Assembly (NCBI GenBank): GCA_944355255.1
Contig: CALVQD010000091.1
Coordinates: forward strand, 1 to 34,673
Length of the DNA: 34,673 nucleotides
Source: an uncultured Bacilli bacterium
GTDB taxonomy: Bacteria > Bacillota_I > Bacilli_A > RF39 > UBA660
Direction: 5' to 3'
Shown: positions 1-8,087 of the stretch, one piece after another
How the letters are laid out: each line of letters begins with the position of its first letter
Numbering within the stretch: position 1 is the stretch's first letter
Translations under genes and position numbers: made by a program
Notes under the pieces: generated by a model
Told to the model about the DNA's origin: nothing
The model's database searches: none
What the model saw: the letters and a program-made list of their open reading frames with translations, nothing else

Positions 1-46
1 ATATTACAAACCTATAGACTCGAATACTCAATCTCCATTAAACTGA

Positions 47-87
47 GTTCGTTAAACTAACGAACTAATGTTTAGTTTTGACTAAAC
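47..87. repeat. two tandem perfect hairpins
   Basis: Two inverted repeats lie back to back. Positions 47-54 (GTTCGTTA) pair perfectly with 58-65 around a 3-nt loop. Positions 70-76 (GTTTAGT) pair perfectly with 81-87 around a 4-nt loop. They are downstream of the leftward promoter at 190-219, so on that transcript they would be consecutive stem-loops. No U tract follows either one, so they do not look like simple terminators. No open frame with a ribosome binding site is seen across 1-280 on either strand. Confidence 0.6.
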
Positions 88-189
88 ACTTTTTAGCGTG
101 GAATAATTTATTTGGTAAGGGAGAAATCATTTAAAAACTTCCATAATCTTTATCTTGACATATTACCAGATGTCTTTTTGGCCTGAGCT

Positions 190-219
190 ATTATACCATA
201 ATTTTTACAAACATGTAAA
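190..219 (-). promoter_or_regulatory. sigma-A promoter reading leftward out of the window
   Basis: Minus strand: TTTACA at 214-219, an 18-bp spacer, and TATAAT at 190-195 with an extended -10 TG one base upstream. Transcription would start near 183 and run off the left edge through the two hairpins at 47-87. The product is either an untranslated leader of a gene outside the window or a small RNA. Confidence 0.55.
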
Positions 220-281
220 TATATTTTTATTTTGCTCATTTTTTCACAAAAAAAGTAAACATATACGGTATTTTAGTTCAT

Positions 282-303
282 AAAAAAAGGATATATTATC
301 CTT
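282..303 (-). terminator. intrinsic terminator of the Nudix gene
   Basis: Minus strand: stem of AAGGATA (297-303) with TATCCTT (287-293), 3-nt loop, followed by a T run (complement of 282-288). The TAA stop codon of the Nudix gene (296-298) lies at the loop, so hairpin and coding end overlap. Confidence 0.7.
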
Positions 304-751
304 CTTGATGAAAATATGTTTTTAAAACATGATCCATTGTAATTAAAATATCTGGAAACACATTTAAATGTTCTAATTCCTCTCTGGAAAACCAGTTTAC
401 ACCATCATTTTCTGTAGTATTTACTTTTACTTCGATCGAATCCTGAGGAACTCCGGCATATAAAATATCAATATGAACTTCTCCCAAAAGATTACGATTA
501 CATTGAATTCCCATTGGTTTAATAAAATCATTTTCTCTCGGAAAATGCTCTCCGAGTAGTTTTACTTTCATACCCGTTTCTTCAAATACTTCACGAATAG
601 CAGTTTCTTCTGGTGCTTCTCCTGCTTCGATATGTCCACCTGGTTGTACCCATTTTTTAAATTTCTTATGGTGAACTAATAGAATTTTTAAATTTTCAGG
701 ATTAATAATAAAAACAGAGGCACAAAATTGTCGATTCATCGCTTCTTGCAT
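296..751 (-). CDS. Nudix hydrolase
   Basis: Predicted Nudix-fold pyrophosphohydrolase of about 151 residues. The Nudix box is intact: GHIEAGEAPEETAI then REVFEETGM fits GX5EX7REUXEEXGU, giving the Mg2+-binding Glu residues. The nearby VQPGGH is typical of the family. The substrate cannot be read from the sequence; family members act on nucleoside diphosphates linked to another moiety, including oxidised nucleotides. The frame opens at 772, but AAGGTGAT sits about 7 bases before the ATG at 751 and nothing suitable precedes the first ATG, so the start is placed at 751 (MQEAMNRQF). It is cytoplasmic, appears monocistronic, and ends inside its own terminator. Function class is confident, substrate unknown. 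Confidence 0.85.
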   Translation of the reverse strand: MQEAMNRQFCASVFIINPENLKILLVHHKKFKKWVQPGGHIEAGEAPEETAIREVFEETGMKVKLLGEHFPRENDFIKPMGIQCNRNLLGEVHIDILYAGVPQDSIEVKVNTTENDGVNWFSREELEHLNVFPDILITMDHVLKTYFHQEG

Positions 752-795
752 ACTAATATCACCTTGATACATGTTATCAAAAAAAATAATAAATT

Positions 796-825
796 ACTAT
801 ATCCATTCTATAAAAAGACACACAA
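796..825 (-). promoter_or_regulatory. possible promoter of the Nudix gene
   Basis: Minus strand TTGTGT (820-825), 18-bp spacer, TATAGT (796-801), about 45 bases before the start at 751. The match is modest and the region is very AT-rich, so confidence is limited. Confidence 0.35.
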
Positions 826-832
826 TTGACAT

Positions 833-1570
833 TTATTCCAATACATTTTTTATTTTTTCATCTAAGTTTCTTTCATATATTTGTAATTTTTCGTTTACAT
901 CTAATGTAGCGAGTAAAATAGCATCTGTATCCTCATATCCCTTTACTTTTAATTCTTTCTTTAACCATTCTATTGTTTTATTGATATTTTCTAAATTATT
1001 TTCCATAATCTTACCATCAATAATCACATTGGCGCATAAGCCTTCTTTTTTTGGTTTCACTTTCATATCTTTTACTTTTAATGGTCTTTCTGTCTCATAA
1101 GGAAGAATACTAACTGTTCCATTTGATTCCATTAAAGCATATTTTATTTCACTTAAATCAAAATAACCATTAATACGACACTGTTCCAGTAAATCATTCA
1201 TATCATATTTAACCTGTTTCATATTCTTTTCTAATAATTTTCCATCCTGTATTAAAAGAGTAGGGGTTCCCATAAAATAGCGTCTCAAATGAATACTTTT
1301 CATAGTTAAGATACTAACAAGATATGCGACAACCCCAAAGATGACTACTGCTAAAATACCATGTAAATAATCAGATTCTAAATTAATAGTCATCTCTGCT
1401 GCAAAATTACCAATACTAATACCTATTACATAATCAAATAAACTAAGTTGAGATACTTGTTTCTTTCCTAACATTTTTGTAATTAAAAACAGGGTAATGA
1501 GCGAAATAATTGCTCGCAATGTTACATCGGCCAATTCTACCCAATTAGTCTGAAATATATTTTCCATCAT
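833..1570 (-). CDS. DUF421 membrane protein, YetF/YcaP-like
   Basis: About 245 residues with the DUF421 signature: hydrophobic N-terminal segments (roughly residues 15-35, 50-70 and 75-95), the motif GKKQVSQLSLFDYVIGISIGN after the first segment, then a cytosolic alpha/beta C-terminal region with the usual TLLIQDGKLLEKNMK stretch. Bacillus subtilis has several paralogues (YetF, YrbG, YkjA, YdfR), some of them linked to spores; biochemical role is not established. The frame opens at a GTG at 1579, but GGGTGA (1576-1581) overlaps that codon and is well placed for ATG at 1570 (5-base gap) or 1567 (8-base gap). Both are acceptable; 1570 is used. The long gap to TagO and that gene's terminator suggest a separate unit. 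Confidence 0.85.
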   Translation of the reverse strand: MMENIFQTNWVELADVTLRAIISLITLFLITKMLGKKQVSQLSLFDYVIGISIGNFAAEMTINLESDYLHGILAVVIFGVVAYLVSILTMKSIHLRRYFMGTPTLLIQDGKLLEKNMKQVKYDMNDLLEQCRINGYFDLSEIKYALMESNGTVSILPYETERPLKVKDMKVKPKKEGLCANVIIDGKIMENNLENINKTIEWLKKELKVKGYEDTDAILLATLDVNEKLQIYERNLDEKIKNVLE

Positions 1571-1614
1571 TCTATTCACCCAGTTTTAGTATGGATTATT
1601 TTTCTATGAATAAA

Positions 1615-1641
1615 CAAAAAAAAGAAGATTATTTCTTCTTT
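1615..1641 (-). terminator. intrinsic terminator of tagO
   Basis: Minus strand stem AAAGAAG/CTTCTTT (1635-1641 with 1621-1627), 7-nt loop, then a T run. It is AT-rich, so moderately weak. The TagO stop codon (1629-1631) is inside the loop. Confidence 0.6.
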
Positions 1642-2792
1642 CTCGTAGTTTTTTTTGTTTGCTTTTTTTTCGTCTTTTTTGTATTTGCTTGTTTCTTTGA
1701 CTCTTTCTTTTTAGGTTCATCAGAATCTTTTTTTAGAATTTTTCTTTTTATTTTATTTCTTAGACTAGAACTATCATACACAACATCTGTTGTTAAAATA
1801 AATACGAGTACGATTGCTAATAAAATACCATAAATAATATATCCTAGTTTCGCATCTTTTAAGACATATACAATCGATGCAATTGCAAACAAAATGTTTA
1901 TCACATAAATAGCTAAAACAGTTTGTCGTTGTGATAAGTTTCGTTTTAGCAATTGATGATGAATATGGTATTTATCTGGCGTTGAAATTTTTTCTCCTTT
2001 TAACGTTCTTCTAATAATTGCAAATATCGTATCTAAAATTGGAATGGCAAGTAATAATAGGGGAATAATTAATGAAGTCATCGTAACGTTTTTAAATCCG
2101 AGTAGGGCAATGACAGAAATAATTAATCCTAAAAACATCGATCCACTATCGCCCATAAAAATGGTAGCGGGATTAAAGTTATGTACTAAAAATCCTAAGG
2201 TAGATCCTAGCATAATAAATGTCAGTAGAAAATCCAATCCGAATTTCCCCTGCATAATTGCGATAATTCCAACTGTTGCGAAATAAATACTAGAAATCCC
2301 TGCAGCAAGTCCATCTAAGCCATCAATCAAATTCATACAGTTAATACAACCTAAAATAAAGAAAATTGTAAACGGAATGGAAAAATAACCAAAGTCAATA
2401 TAAATACCAAATGCACTCACATCTCTTAAGATAATATTTCCATAAAACACAATAATACAGGCAGCAACTAATTGTCCAATAAATTTGATAGAAGCTCTTA
2501 GTGGCTTAATATCATCAAATACGCCAATTAAAATTACTACAAAACTAGCAATGAGAACAGAATTCATAACAATACTCTGGTCACCAAATAACATATATCC
2601 AAGTAAAAAGCCAAAGAAAATAGATAAGCCACCTAATCTTGGCATTGGTACTTTATGCACTTTTCTCTCATTTGGAATATCCATTGCTCCAACATGTTTC
2701 GCGATCATTTTAATTACTGGTGTAATACAAAGCGAAAATAGGAAAGTTGTCCCTAACATGAGAAAGACTTGTCTAATAACTTCATTGTTCAT
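1629..2792 (-). CDS. tagO: undecaprenyl-phosphate glycosyl-1-phosphate transferase, TagO/WecA type
   Basis: Integral membrane transferase that moves a sugar-1-phosphate (normally GlcNAc-1-P) from the UDP-sugar to undecaprenyl phosphate, the first step of wall teichoic acid or related glycopolymer synthesis. The MraY/WecA motifs are all present: VFDDIKPLR (D93, D94), NLIDGLDGLAAG (154-165), FMGDSGS (212-218) and the HIHH histidine motif (276-279). There are about ten or eleven membrane segments. Start is supported by GGTGG about 7 bases upstream of the ATG. The unusual part is the C-terminus: from about residue 346 to 387 it is almost all Lys/Arg with Thr/Ser/Gln, a cationic cytosolic tail that typical TagO proteins do not need. 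It lies just downstream of three FemX genes, so envelope assembly is the shared theme. The exact sugar and polymer are inferred, not seen. Confidence 0.9.
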   Translation of the reverse strand: MNNEVIRQVFLMLGTTFLFSLCITPVIKMIAKHVGAMDIPNERKVHKVPMPRLGGLSIFFGFLLGYMLFGDQSIVMNSVLIASFVVILIGVFDDIKPLRASIKFIGQLVAACIIVFYGNIILRDVSAFGIYIDFGYFSIPFTIFFILGCINCMNLIDGLDGLAAGISSIYFATVGIIAIMQGKFGLDFLLTFIMLGSTLGFLVHNFNPATIFMGDSGSMFLGLIISVIALLGFKNVTMTSLIIPLLLLAIPILDTIFAIIRRTLKGEKISTPDKYHIHHQLLKRNLSQRQTVLAIYVINILFAIASIVYVLKDAKLGYIIYGILLAIVLVFILTTDVVYDSSSLRNKIKRKILKKDSDEPKKKESKKQANTKKTKKKQTKKTTRKKK

Positions 2793-2847
2793 ATGTATAC
2801 CACCAACTTCATTTTATCAAAAATTTGTTATATTTTCTACTGTTTTA

Positions 2848-4068
2848 TTATTTTCTACGAATGAAACGGTATATCTTTTTTAAAACAGGCATACCAAATT
2901 CATATAAATGATATCGAACTTTTTGAATTGCAAGATCATATTCTCCCGCAAATTCAAATACAACTGCATTAAATCGTGATTTAAATGGAGTTAAATGATC
3001 ATCAAAAGTACCATTAATACCACCTAAATTACAATACTGACATTTCTGTTCTAAAGAATATTTACATATTTCATAAACCAATCCTACAGATACATTTAAT
3101 TTTGTGAACAAAAGATGATTTCCTGCATATAAATATTCACTCGTCTTGATTCCTTTATTTTGAGGAATCATTACAAATGCAGCTGACAACACAATTTCAC
3201 TTTGTCCCTTTTTTAAAAGATTAGTTACTTCTTCAATTTCATCTTCTTTTCCATTATTGTCCTTAAGAAAATTCAAATATGTTTCTAAATTTAACATTCC
3301 AAAAAACAAATAAGATTCTCCTTTATATTCTTCCATCATTTTTTCAAAATATGCTTTATTACGCAAACGAATATTTTGACGTTTTTCTGTTTGTGTAATC
3401 ACTTCCATAAACATATCTAAATATTTTGGATCTGATGTATGAAAATAAGTTACTCCTCTTTTTTCATGATAATTTCCAATGTAGCTACGAATTCTTTTCT
3501 TAAAACTTGTTTTCACTTCAGCAGGAGTTAAAAATTCATTTTTTGTATTAATTAATGGAATATACATATGATAGCGAGGTTGTAATGTATCTTGAATTGA
3601 CTTTGTATATCCTTTAAAACGATATCCACAAGATAACAAGTTCTGATGTTTTAATTTATAATCAATAGAATAATTGATTGGAATTTCCACAGGTTCTTTT
3701 TTTTCAATTTCTTTAATAGAATATTCTTTATAACAAAAGTTTGGATCTATTTTTACTACATAAGCATGTTCTCGTTTTGCTAATTTACGAAGATATTCTG
3801 TAAAAACTTTTAATATTTCTTGATCTTTATAATCAATCAAAATTCCTCTTGGAATGTACATAAGAGATATCCCAAGTGGTAAAGATCTTTTTAATACAAG
3901 AGCTGTTGCTACTAATTTTCCATCGCAATATAAACCACAGTGAAAATGTTTCCACTCATGTTTTACAAATGCCCAGCCATATTCTTGCATAAAAGAAAGA
4001 ATCTCTGCTTTTTGTGTGAATTGATCATATTCCTTTTTTTCAATATTTGTCTTAAATTCGTAATTCAT
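2848..4068 (-). CDS. FemABX-family peptidyltransferase without long coiled-coil arm
   Basis: 406-residue member of the FemABX/MurM family, which use aminoacyl-tRNA to add amino acids to the peptidoglycan stem peptide on the inner face of the membrane. It shares with its two neighbours the tandem GNAT-like layout: N-terminal YGWAFVKHEWKH and IPRGILIDY, a central KKRIRSYIGN stretch, and a C-terminal YCNLGGINGTFDD block matching the paralogues' YNFYGISGNF. The helical arm between the second-domain halves is reduced to a short charged segment near residues 265-280, unlike the two upstream paralogues. GGAGG lies 7 bases before the ATG. It is 4 bases downstream of the second femX stop, so it is the last gene of a three-gene run. 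Which residue it adds is unknown. Confidence 0.88.
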   Translation of the reverse strand: MNYEFKTNIEKKEYDQFTQKAEILSFMQEYGWAFVKHEWKHFHCGLYCDGKLVATALVLKRSLPLGISLMYIPRGILIDYKDQEILKVFTEYLRKLAKREHAYVVKIDPNFCYKEYSIKEIEKKEPVEIPINYSIDYKLKHQNLLSCGYRFKGYTKSIQDTLQPRYHMYIPLINTKNEFLTPAEVKTSFKKRIRSYIGNYHEKRGVTYFHTSDPKYLDMFMEVITQTEKRQNIRLRNKAYFEKMMEEYKGESYLFFGMLNLETYLNFLKDNNGKEDEIEEVTNLLKKGQSEIVLSAAFVMIPQNKGIKTSEYLYAGNHLLFTKLNVSVGLVYEICKYSLEQKCQYCNLGGINGTFDDHLTPFKSRFNAVVFEFAGEYDLAIQKVRYHLYEFGMPVLKKIYRFIRRK

Positions 4069-4072
4069 ACGA

Positions 4073-5314
4073 CTACCTCCCTATGCATCGTTTGATAAAT
4101 CGTTTCGTATTATTTAAAACATTAAAAGCAGTATATTTCTTAACATCAATTGGCATTTGAAACTCACCAATTAATTCTTCTACATAACCTGAAAAACCTC
4201 TTTTAAATTCATAAACACCATATTCAGAATCGTTCTCATCAAAATTTCCACTAATCCCATAAAAGTTATACTTATCAAAGCCATGATCATTGGCATATTG
4301 AATCATATTCCATTGGATGGCATATTGCGCATTAAATTTCATATATTCATCATAATTTCCACTAAATAGATAAATCACTTCATGTCCAGTCATCATAAAC
4401 ATAGCTGCAGATAAATCTAATTGTGTCCCTTCTTTTTGAATAATTTTTTCCGTTTCATCAATCCTTTTCTTTGTATTTTCAATATTAATACTTAAGGACT
4501 TTCTAAGTCCTTTTTTAGAATGAACATCTTCTGTATTTTCTAGTCTTGTTTCATACTCTTTTAATTCTTGACGTAATTTATCTAAATAATCATCTAAGTA
4601 AATAGATGCTAATAGATAGCGGATTTCCCCACGAGGATGAAATAAATCATACATATCTTCATAATAAGTTAATGATTTATCGATAAATCCTTTTCTTTTT
4701 CCAGTTTCTTCAGTAATCTTTTTTAAAACCGGTAATTCACCTTTTGTCAGTTCTTTTACAACAATTCCCATTTTTTCTGTTTTACGGATATAATTTCTTA
4801 CATTAGAACGAAAAGATTGAAAAATTTCTTCATTTGATTTTCCTAAATCAATTGAAAACATGTATTGTACTTGTTCTGTTGCTTCTTTTCTTTTAAAACC
4901 AAGTTTTTTTAATAATTGTACAACGGATTCATTATTCACTCCATGTTCGACAATATTTCCATCAATATCACGTTCGTGGTAAATTAAGTACGGATCAATT
5001 CTTAAAATATATCCATTTTTCTTTTGTATATATTTCTTTAAGTGTTGAAAGAAAAATATAACCAATTCACGATTATGAAAGTCTAATAATGGACCACGAG
5101 ATGAATAAAATTCATAAGAATTCATAAAATTTTTTTTACTAACTAGCATCGTTGCTGCAATAATTTTTTTATTTTCTTTTACTCCTACAAAATCAACATT
5201 CCATCCACCTTTTTTTCGTAATTCTCCAATTTCAGGTGTTTGTAGAAAACTTTGCATAGGACTGCTTTCTAAAAATTTTCTAAATTCTTCTTTTGATAAC
5301 TCACAAAATTGCAC
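4073..5314 (-). CDS. FemABX-family peptidyltransferase with coiled-coil arm
   Basis: 413-residue FemX/MurM-like aminoacyltransferase for peptidoglycan interpeptide bridges. Visible features: N-terminal QSFLQTPEIGELRKKGGW, the SSRGPLLDF strand, SNVRNYIRKTEK in the middle, an inserted Lys/Glu-rich helical pair at about 243-297 (the tRNA-synthetase-like arm known from FemA), and the C-terminal YNFYGISGNFDENDSEYG and FKRGFSG. It starts with GTG at 5314, supported by GAGGGG 6 bases upstream. One base separates it from the stop of the gene upstream, so translation is likely coupled. Substrate amino acid and position in the bridge cannot be read; three successive paralogues suggest a multi-residue branch. 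Confidence 0.9.
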   Translation of the reverse strand: MQFCELSKEEFRKFLESSPMQSFLQTPEIGELRKKGGWNVDFVGVKENKKIIAATMLVSKKNFMNSYEFYSSRGPLLDFHNRELVIFFFQHLKKYIQKKNGYILRIDPYLIYHERDIDGNIVEHGVNNESVVQLLKKLGFKRKEATEQVQYMFSIDLGKSNEEIFQSFRSNVRNYIRKTEKMGIVVKELTKGELPVLKKITEETGKRKGFIDKSLTYYEDMYDLFHPRGEIRYLLASIYLDDYLDKLRQELKEYETRLENTEDVHSKKGLRKSLSINIENTKKRIDETEKIIQKEGTQLDLSAAMFMMTGHEVIYLFSGNYDEYMKFNAQYAIQWNMIQYANDHGFDKYNFYGISGNFDENDSEYGVYEFKRGFSGYVEELIGEFQMPIDVKKYTAFNVLNNTKRFIKRCIGR

Positions 5315-5315
5315 G

Positions 5316-6608
5316 TTATCCCCTCTTTCTCTTCCACTTTTTTACTTTTCCATAAAGAGCAAATGCTATGTGATATACATGATACATAAATGGTTTCGTA
5401 ACTAAATCAAATTCACCTAAGTATTCTTCTACATGGCCACCAAAACCACGTTTCAAATCATATAAGCCGTATAATTCATTTTTCTTATTTGCAAAATCTC
5501 CACTAATTCCATAAAAATTATATTTCTTATATCCGTGTTCTACCCCGTATTGAATCATATGAAAATATGTAGAATATGGACTTAAGAAATCTTTATACTC
5601 TTCATAAGAACCACCAAAAAGTGATAAAATCTCACTACCGTGAAGCATGAAAATAATACCACCAAGTGTTAATATTTTACCGTGCTTCTGTAATAAGTGT
5701 TCGCCTTCCTCCAGTTTTTTAGTAAGACGTTTTATATTTGCTTGTTCCTGTTCAATCTTCTTCTTTGTTTTGTCCGGATTAATTTTCTTTGTAGGATCAC
5801 TTAATGCCTCTTCTTTTTCTTTTACAATCTTTTCAGAAGCAGAAATTTCATTTTTTAAACGTTGATTATAATCTTCCAAATCAATTTCAGCAATAATAAT
5901 TTTAGCTCCGTCTTTTAAATCCGTTAACATATTTTTATAATAGCTCAATGGACGATCAATAAATCCCCTACGATCTGCAGTATGTTGCATAATTTCTTTA
6001 AACTTATCAACTTCATCTATTGTGATTTCTCTCGTGATGATACCATTTTTTTCATTCTTATGAATCAGTTGACGTGTTTTTGATTCCATATCTTTTAATA
6101 GTTCTTCTGTCGTTTTTCCTTCCAAATTAAGAGCAAATGCAAAACGAGGTTGCAAATCCTCCATATTTAAAGTATATCCATTATGACGAAAACCTAATTT
6201 TTTTAAATTTTCAATTGCTTTTTCGTTATCAAAACCATTTTCTACAACATTCCCATCGATATCGCGTTCTCTTAATTGTACGTATGGATCTATTTTTATG
6301 AATATTGCATGATGCTTACGAGCAAATTTTTTTATTTCCTGTGTAAAAGTAGTTAATAGTTTCTCATCTAAATAATCAATTAAAAAACCACGCGGTGAAT
6401 AGATAAAAGAAAGTCCCATTGGTAATTTTTTTTCTAGCAGTAAAGCTCCTGCTACAATTTTCTCACTGTCTTTTAAACCTACTAAATAGTAGTTCCAGCC
6501 ATTTCTTTTCTTTAATTTTCCCCAACCAATGGTTTGATAAAAACTTCCATAGGGATGATCCTTTTCAAAAGCAGTAAATTCTTTTTCTGATAACTCCGTA
6601 AACTTCAC
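5316..6608 (-). CDS. FemABX-family peptidyltransferase with long coiled-coil arm, first of three
   Basis: About 430 residues, FemX-like. N-terminus KFTELSEKEFTAFEKDHPYG parallels the neighbouring paralogue's FCELSKEEFRKF. The helical arm is the longest of the three, about residues 239-300, with repeated EKE/KKK heptad-like spacing. The C-terminal YNFYGISGDFANKKNELYG and LKRGFGGHVEEYLGEF blocks are conserved. The frame stays open to 6680, but the start is placed at a GTG at 6608: AAAGGATGAT precedes it at usual spacing, the N-terminus then aligns with the paralogue, and the promoter -10 at 6652-6657 would make longer starts untranscribed. It heads the femX run transcribed from that promoter. 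Confidence 0.88.
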   Translation of the reverse strand: MKFTELSEKEFTAFEKDHPYGSFYQTIGWGKLKKRNGWNYYLVGLKDSEKIVAGALLLEKKLPMGLSFIYSPRGFLIDYLDEKLLTTFTQEIKKFARKHHAIFIKIDPYVQLRERDIDGNVVENGFDNEKAIENLKKLGFRHNGYTLNMEDLQPRFAFALNLEGKTTEELLKDMESKTRQLIHKNEKNGIITREITIDEVDKFKEIMQHTADRRGFIDRPLSYYKNMLTDLKDGAKIIIAEIDLEDYNQRLKNEISASEKIVKEKEEALSDPTKKINPDKTKKKIEQEQANIKRLTKKLEEGEHLLQKHGKILTLGGIIFMLHGSEILSLFGGSYEEYKDFLSPYSTYFHMIQYGVEHGYKKYNFYGISGDFANKKNELYGLYDLKRGFGGHVEEYLGEFDLVTKPFMYHVYHIAFALYGKVKKWKRKRG

Positions 6609-6651
6609 CTTTATCATCCTTTCTTTAAAATCTGTTTTTTTCATTATTATT

Positions 6652-6680
6652 AGTATAACGTTTTTTGTATTCTCCGTCAA
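6652..6680 (-). promoter_or_regulatory. sigma-A promoter of the femX run
   Basis: Minus strand TTGACG (6675-6680), exact 17-bp spacer, TATACT (6652-6657). It lies 44 bases before the GTG start of the first femX gene and points away from the plus-strand promoter at 6722-6750. Confidence 0.75.
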
Positions 6681-6721
6681 TAAAACCTCTTATGATACAC
6701 GATTATTTTATTGACAATTGC

Positions 6722-6750
6722 TTGACTCATATATTGTCGTTTTTTATACA
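6722..6750 (+). promoter_or_regulatory. sigma-A promoter of the unknown 421-residue gene
   Basis: TTGACT (6722-6727), exact 17-bp spacer, TATACA (6745-6750). A second, extended -10-like TGCTATACT overlaps 6767-6775. Transcription start would fall near 6757 or 6782. Confidence 0.7.
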
Positions 6751-6755
6751 TATTT

Positions 6756-6774
6756 GTATAGTGGTGTGCTATAC
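6756..6774. promoter_or_regulatory. dyad at the transcription start, possible operator
   Basis: GTATAG (6756-6761) and CTATAC (6769-6774) form a perfect 6-bp inverted repeat with a 7-bp centre, exactly over the predicted start point of the promoter at 6722-6750. The position fits a repressor site. The repressor is not identified, and short AT-rich dyads can arise by chance. Confidence 0.35.
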
Positions 6775-6812
6775 TATTATTAGAAATATAGGAAAATAAA
6801 GAGGTGTTATTT

Positions 6813-8078
6813 ATGGCAAATGTGACAGCAATTTATGAACTACAAAATGCAGTCAATATTAATTTAACTGCAGATTCATTATTTCATGAATTAACAAAGG
6901 ACAATTTATTATGTTCTTTAGAATATTCACAAAATGTATACTCATTATTAAATAAAAATGGATTAACAATACCTTTTGATGAAGTTTCAAGAGTTTTTAA
7001 TAATAGCCATAACGATCATATAGAACATACTAATAAAGAACTGTTTTCATGTTGCCAAGATATGGAACAGTATTTAAAAACATTGCCAGATCTTTTAAGC
7101 AGTGAAATTGAAAAACCAAGTTTTGAAGATAATACCTTACCAAAAACTATAGATCATATTGAATTTAGTGTACAACAAACAAAAGAAAACATGAATATCA
7201 GATTAAAAAAAGTATGTGAAAAAAAGCAAGAATTATTTTGTGATGACGGTGTTTATACATTAATTGCGAAAGCAAGAAAAACAAAAGAAAGTGAAAATAT
7301 TAATTTTAGAAATGTTGAAAAAAATTTAAATCAATGCTCTAAAAATTATTTAAAACAAGTAACAGAAAATTATGATGATTTATTTCAAAAATTTTCACAT
7401 AATATAGATGCAGTCATAAAAAAAACAAGTGCTGTAAAAGAGAATACAAATGAAACTCAAATGAATCGTGTTAGTAAATTTGCAGAGAAAAAAATTCATG
7501 AATTAAGTAATAACCAAGAAGAAGTGTCTCCATTTCAAAATGAAAACTATTATGGAACCAAAAACTTTATAAACAATAATAATTTTAATTTATACTATCC
7601 AACTTTACTTGCCCAAATCGAATCATATCGTGCAACTACATCATCTTTAGAAGATAGAGCAATGGAAGTATTATCTCGTTTCGGTCATGAACAATCAGAT
7701 AAATTATCACAAGAACAAATCGTTATGATTTCACATAACATTATGAAAATGTTAAAAATTGATTCTCATTTCATTCAAGCAAAAACGATAAATAATCAAA
7801 CAGAAAATTTTATTATCTGTAATCCAGAAGAAAAAAATCCTCTTTTATTCGAACCAACTAAAAAAACCGTTGTTACAACAAATGGAAAAGAAATAGAAAA
7901 GCCATATAAAGTAACATTAGAGCAAAACACAATTCAAAAGATGAAAGATGGAGAAACCATTACAATCGGACAAGAATTGGTTACAGAAAACAAAGAACAT
8001 GTATATCAAGAGAAAATGGAATTAGGAACAAAACAAAAAGTATTAGTAAAAACAAATCCTGATCAGAAAGAAGCATAA
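6813..8078 (+). CDS. uncharacterised 421-residue cytosolic protein
   Basis: Not recognised. The frame opens at a GTG at 6804, but AGAGGTG lies 7 bases before ATG at 6813 (MANVTAIYEL), so that start is used. No signal peptide, membrane segment, metal motif or nucleotide-binding loop is visible. The protein is predicted mostly helical and very rich in Asn, Lys, Glu and Gln, with Cys residues spread through the first half (for example LFSCCQDMEQ near 78). An Asn-rich linker around 250-265 separates a long N-terminal helical part from a C-terminal part containing LEDRAMEVLSRFGHEQSDKL and the charged tail ending DQKEA. It is the first gene after strong divergent promoters and is followed after 9 bases by rpiB, so it probably shares a transcript with rpiB and the DUF1146 gene. 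Confidence 0.75.
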   Translation: MANVTAIYELQNAVNINLTADSLFHELTKDNLLCSLEYSQNVYSLLNKNGLTIPFDEVSRVFNNSHNDHIEHTNKELFSCCQDMEQYLKTLPDLLSSEIEKPSFEDNTLPKTIDHIEFSVQQTKENMNIRLKKVCEKKQELFCDDGVYTLIAKARKTKESENINFRNVEKNLNQCSKNYLKQVTENYDDLFQKFSHNIDAVIKKTSAVKENTNETQMNRVSKFAEKKIHELSNNQEEVSPFQNENYYGTKNFINNNNFNLYYPTLLAQIESYRATTSSLEDRAMEVLSRFGHEQSDKLSQEQIVMISHNIMKMLKIDSHFIQAKTINNQTENFIICNPEEKNPLLFEPTKKTVVTTNGKEIEKPYKVTLEQNTIQKMKDGETITIGQELVTENKEHVYQEKMELGTKQKVLVKTNPDQKEA

Positions 8079-8087
8079 GGAGGCACT

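Noticed and set aside
155-160. TTGACA on the plus strand as a promoter for a rightward transcript
   Set aside because: No -10-like hexamer lies 16-18 bp downstream (TTGGCC is there) and no plus-strand gene follows.
1-180. T-box or metabolite riboswitch in the left leader
   Set aside because: No T-box consensus or conserved aptamer core was seen; the two hairpins alone are not diagnostic.
771-1100. Plus-strand open frame opposite the DUF421 gene
   Set aside because: It lacks a ribosome binding site, has a low-complexity Phe/Ser composition and lies opposite a clear family member. Other opposite-strand frames, such as 2485-2883, 11013-11387 and 25716-25997, were dropped for the same reasons.
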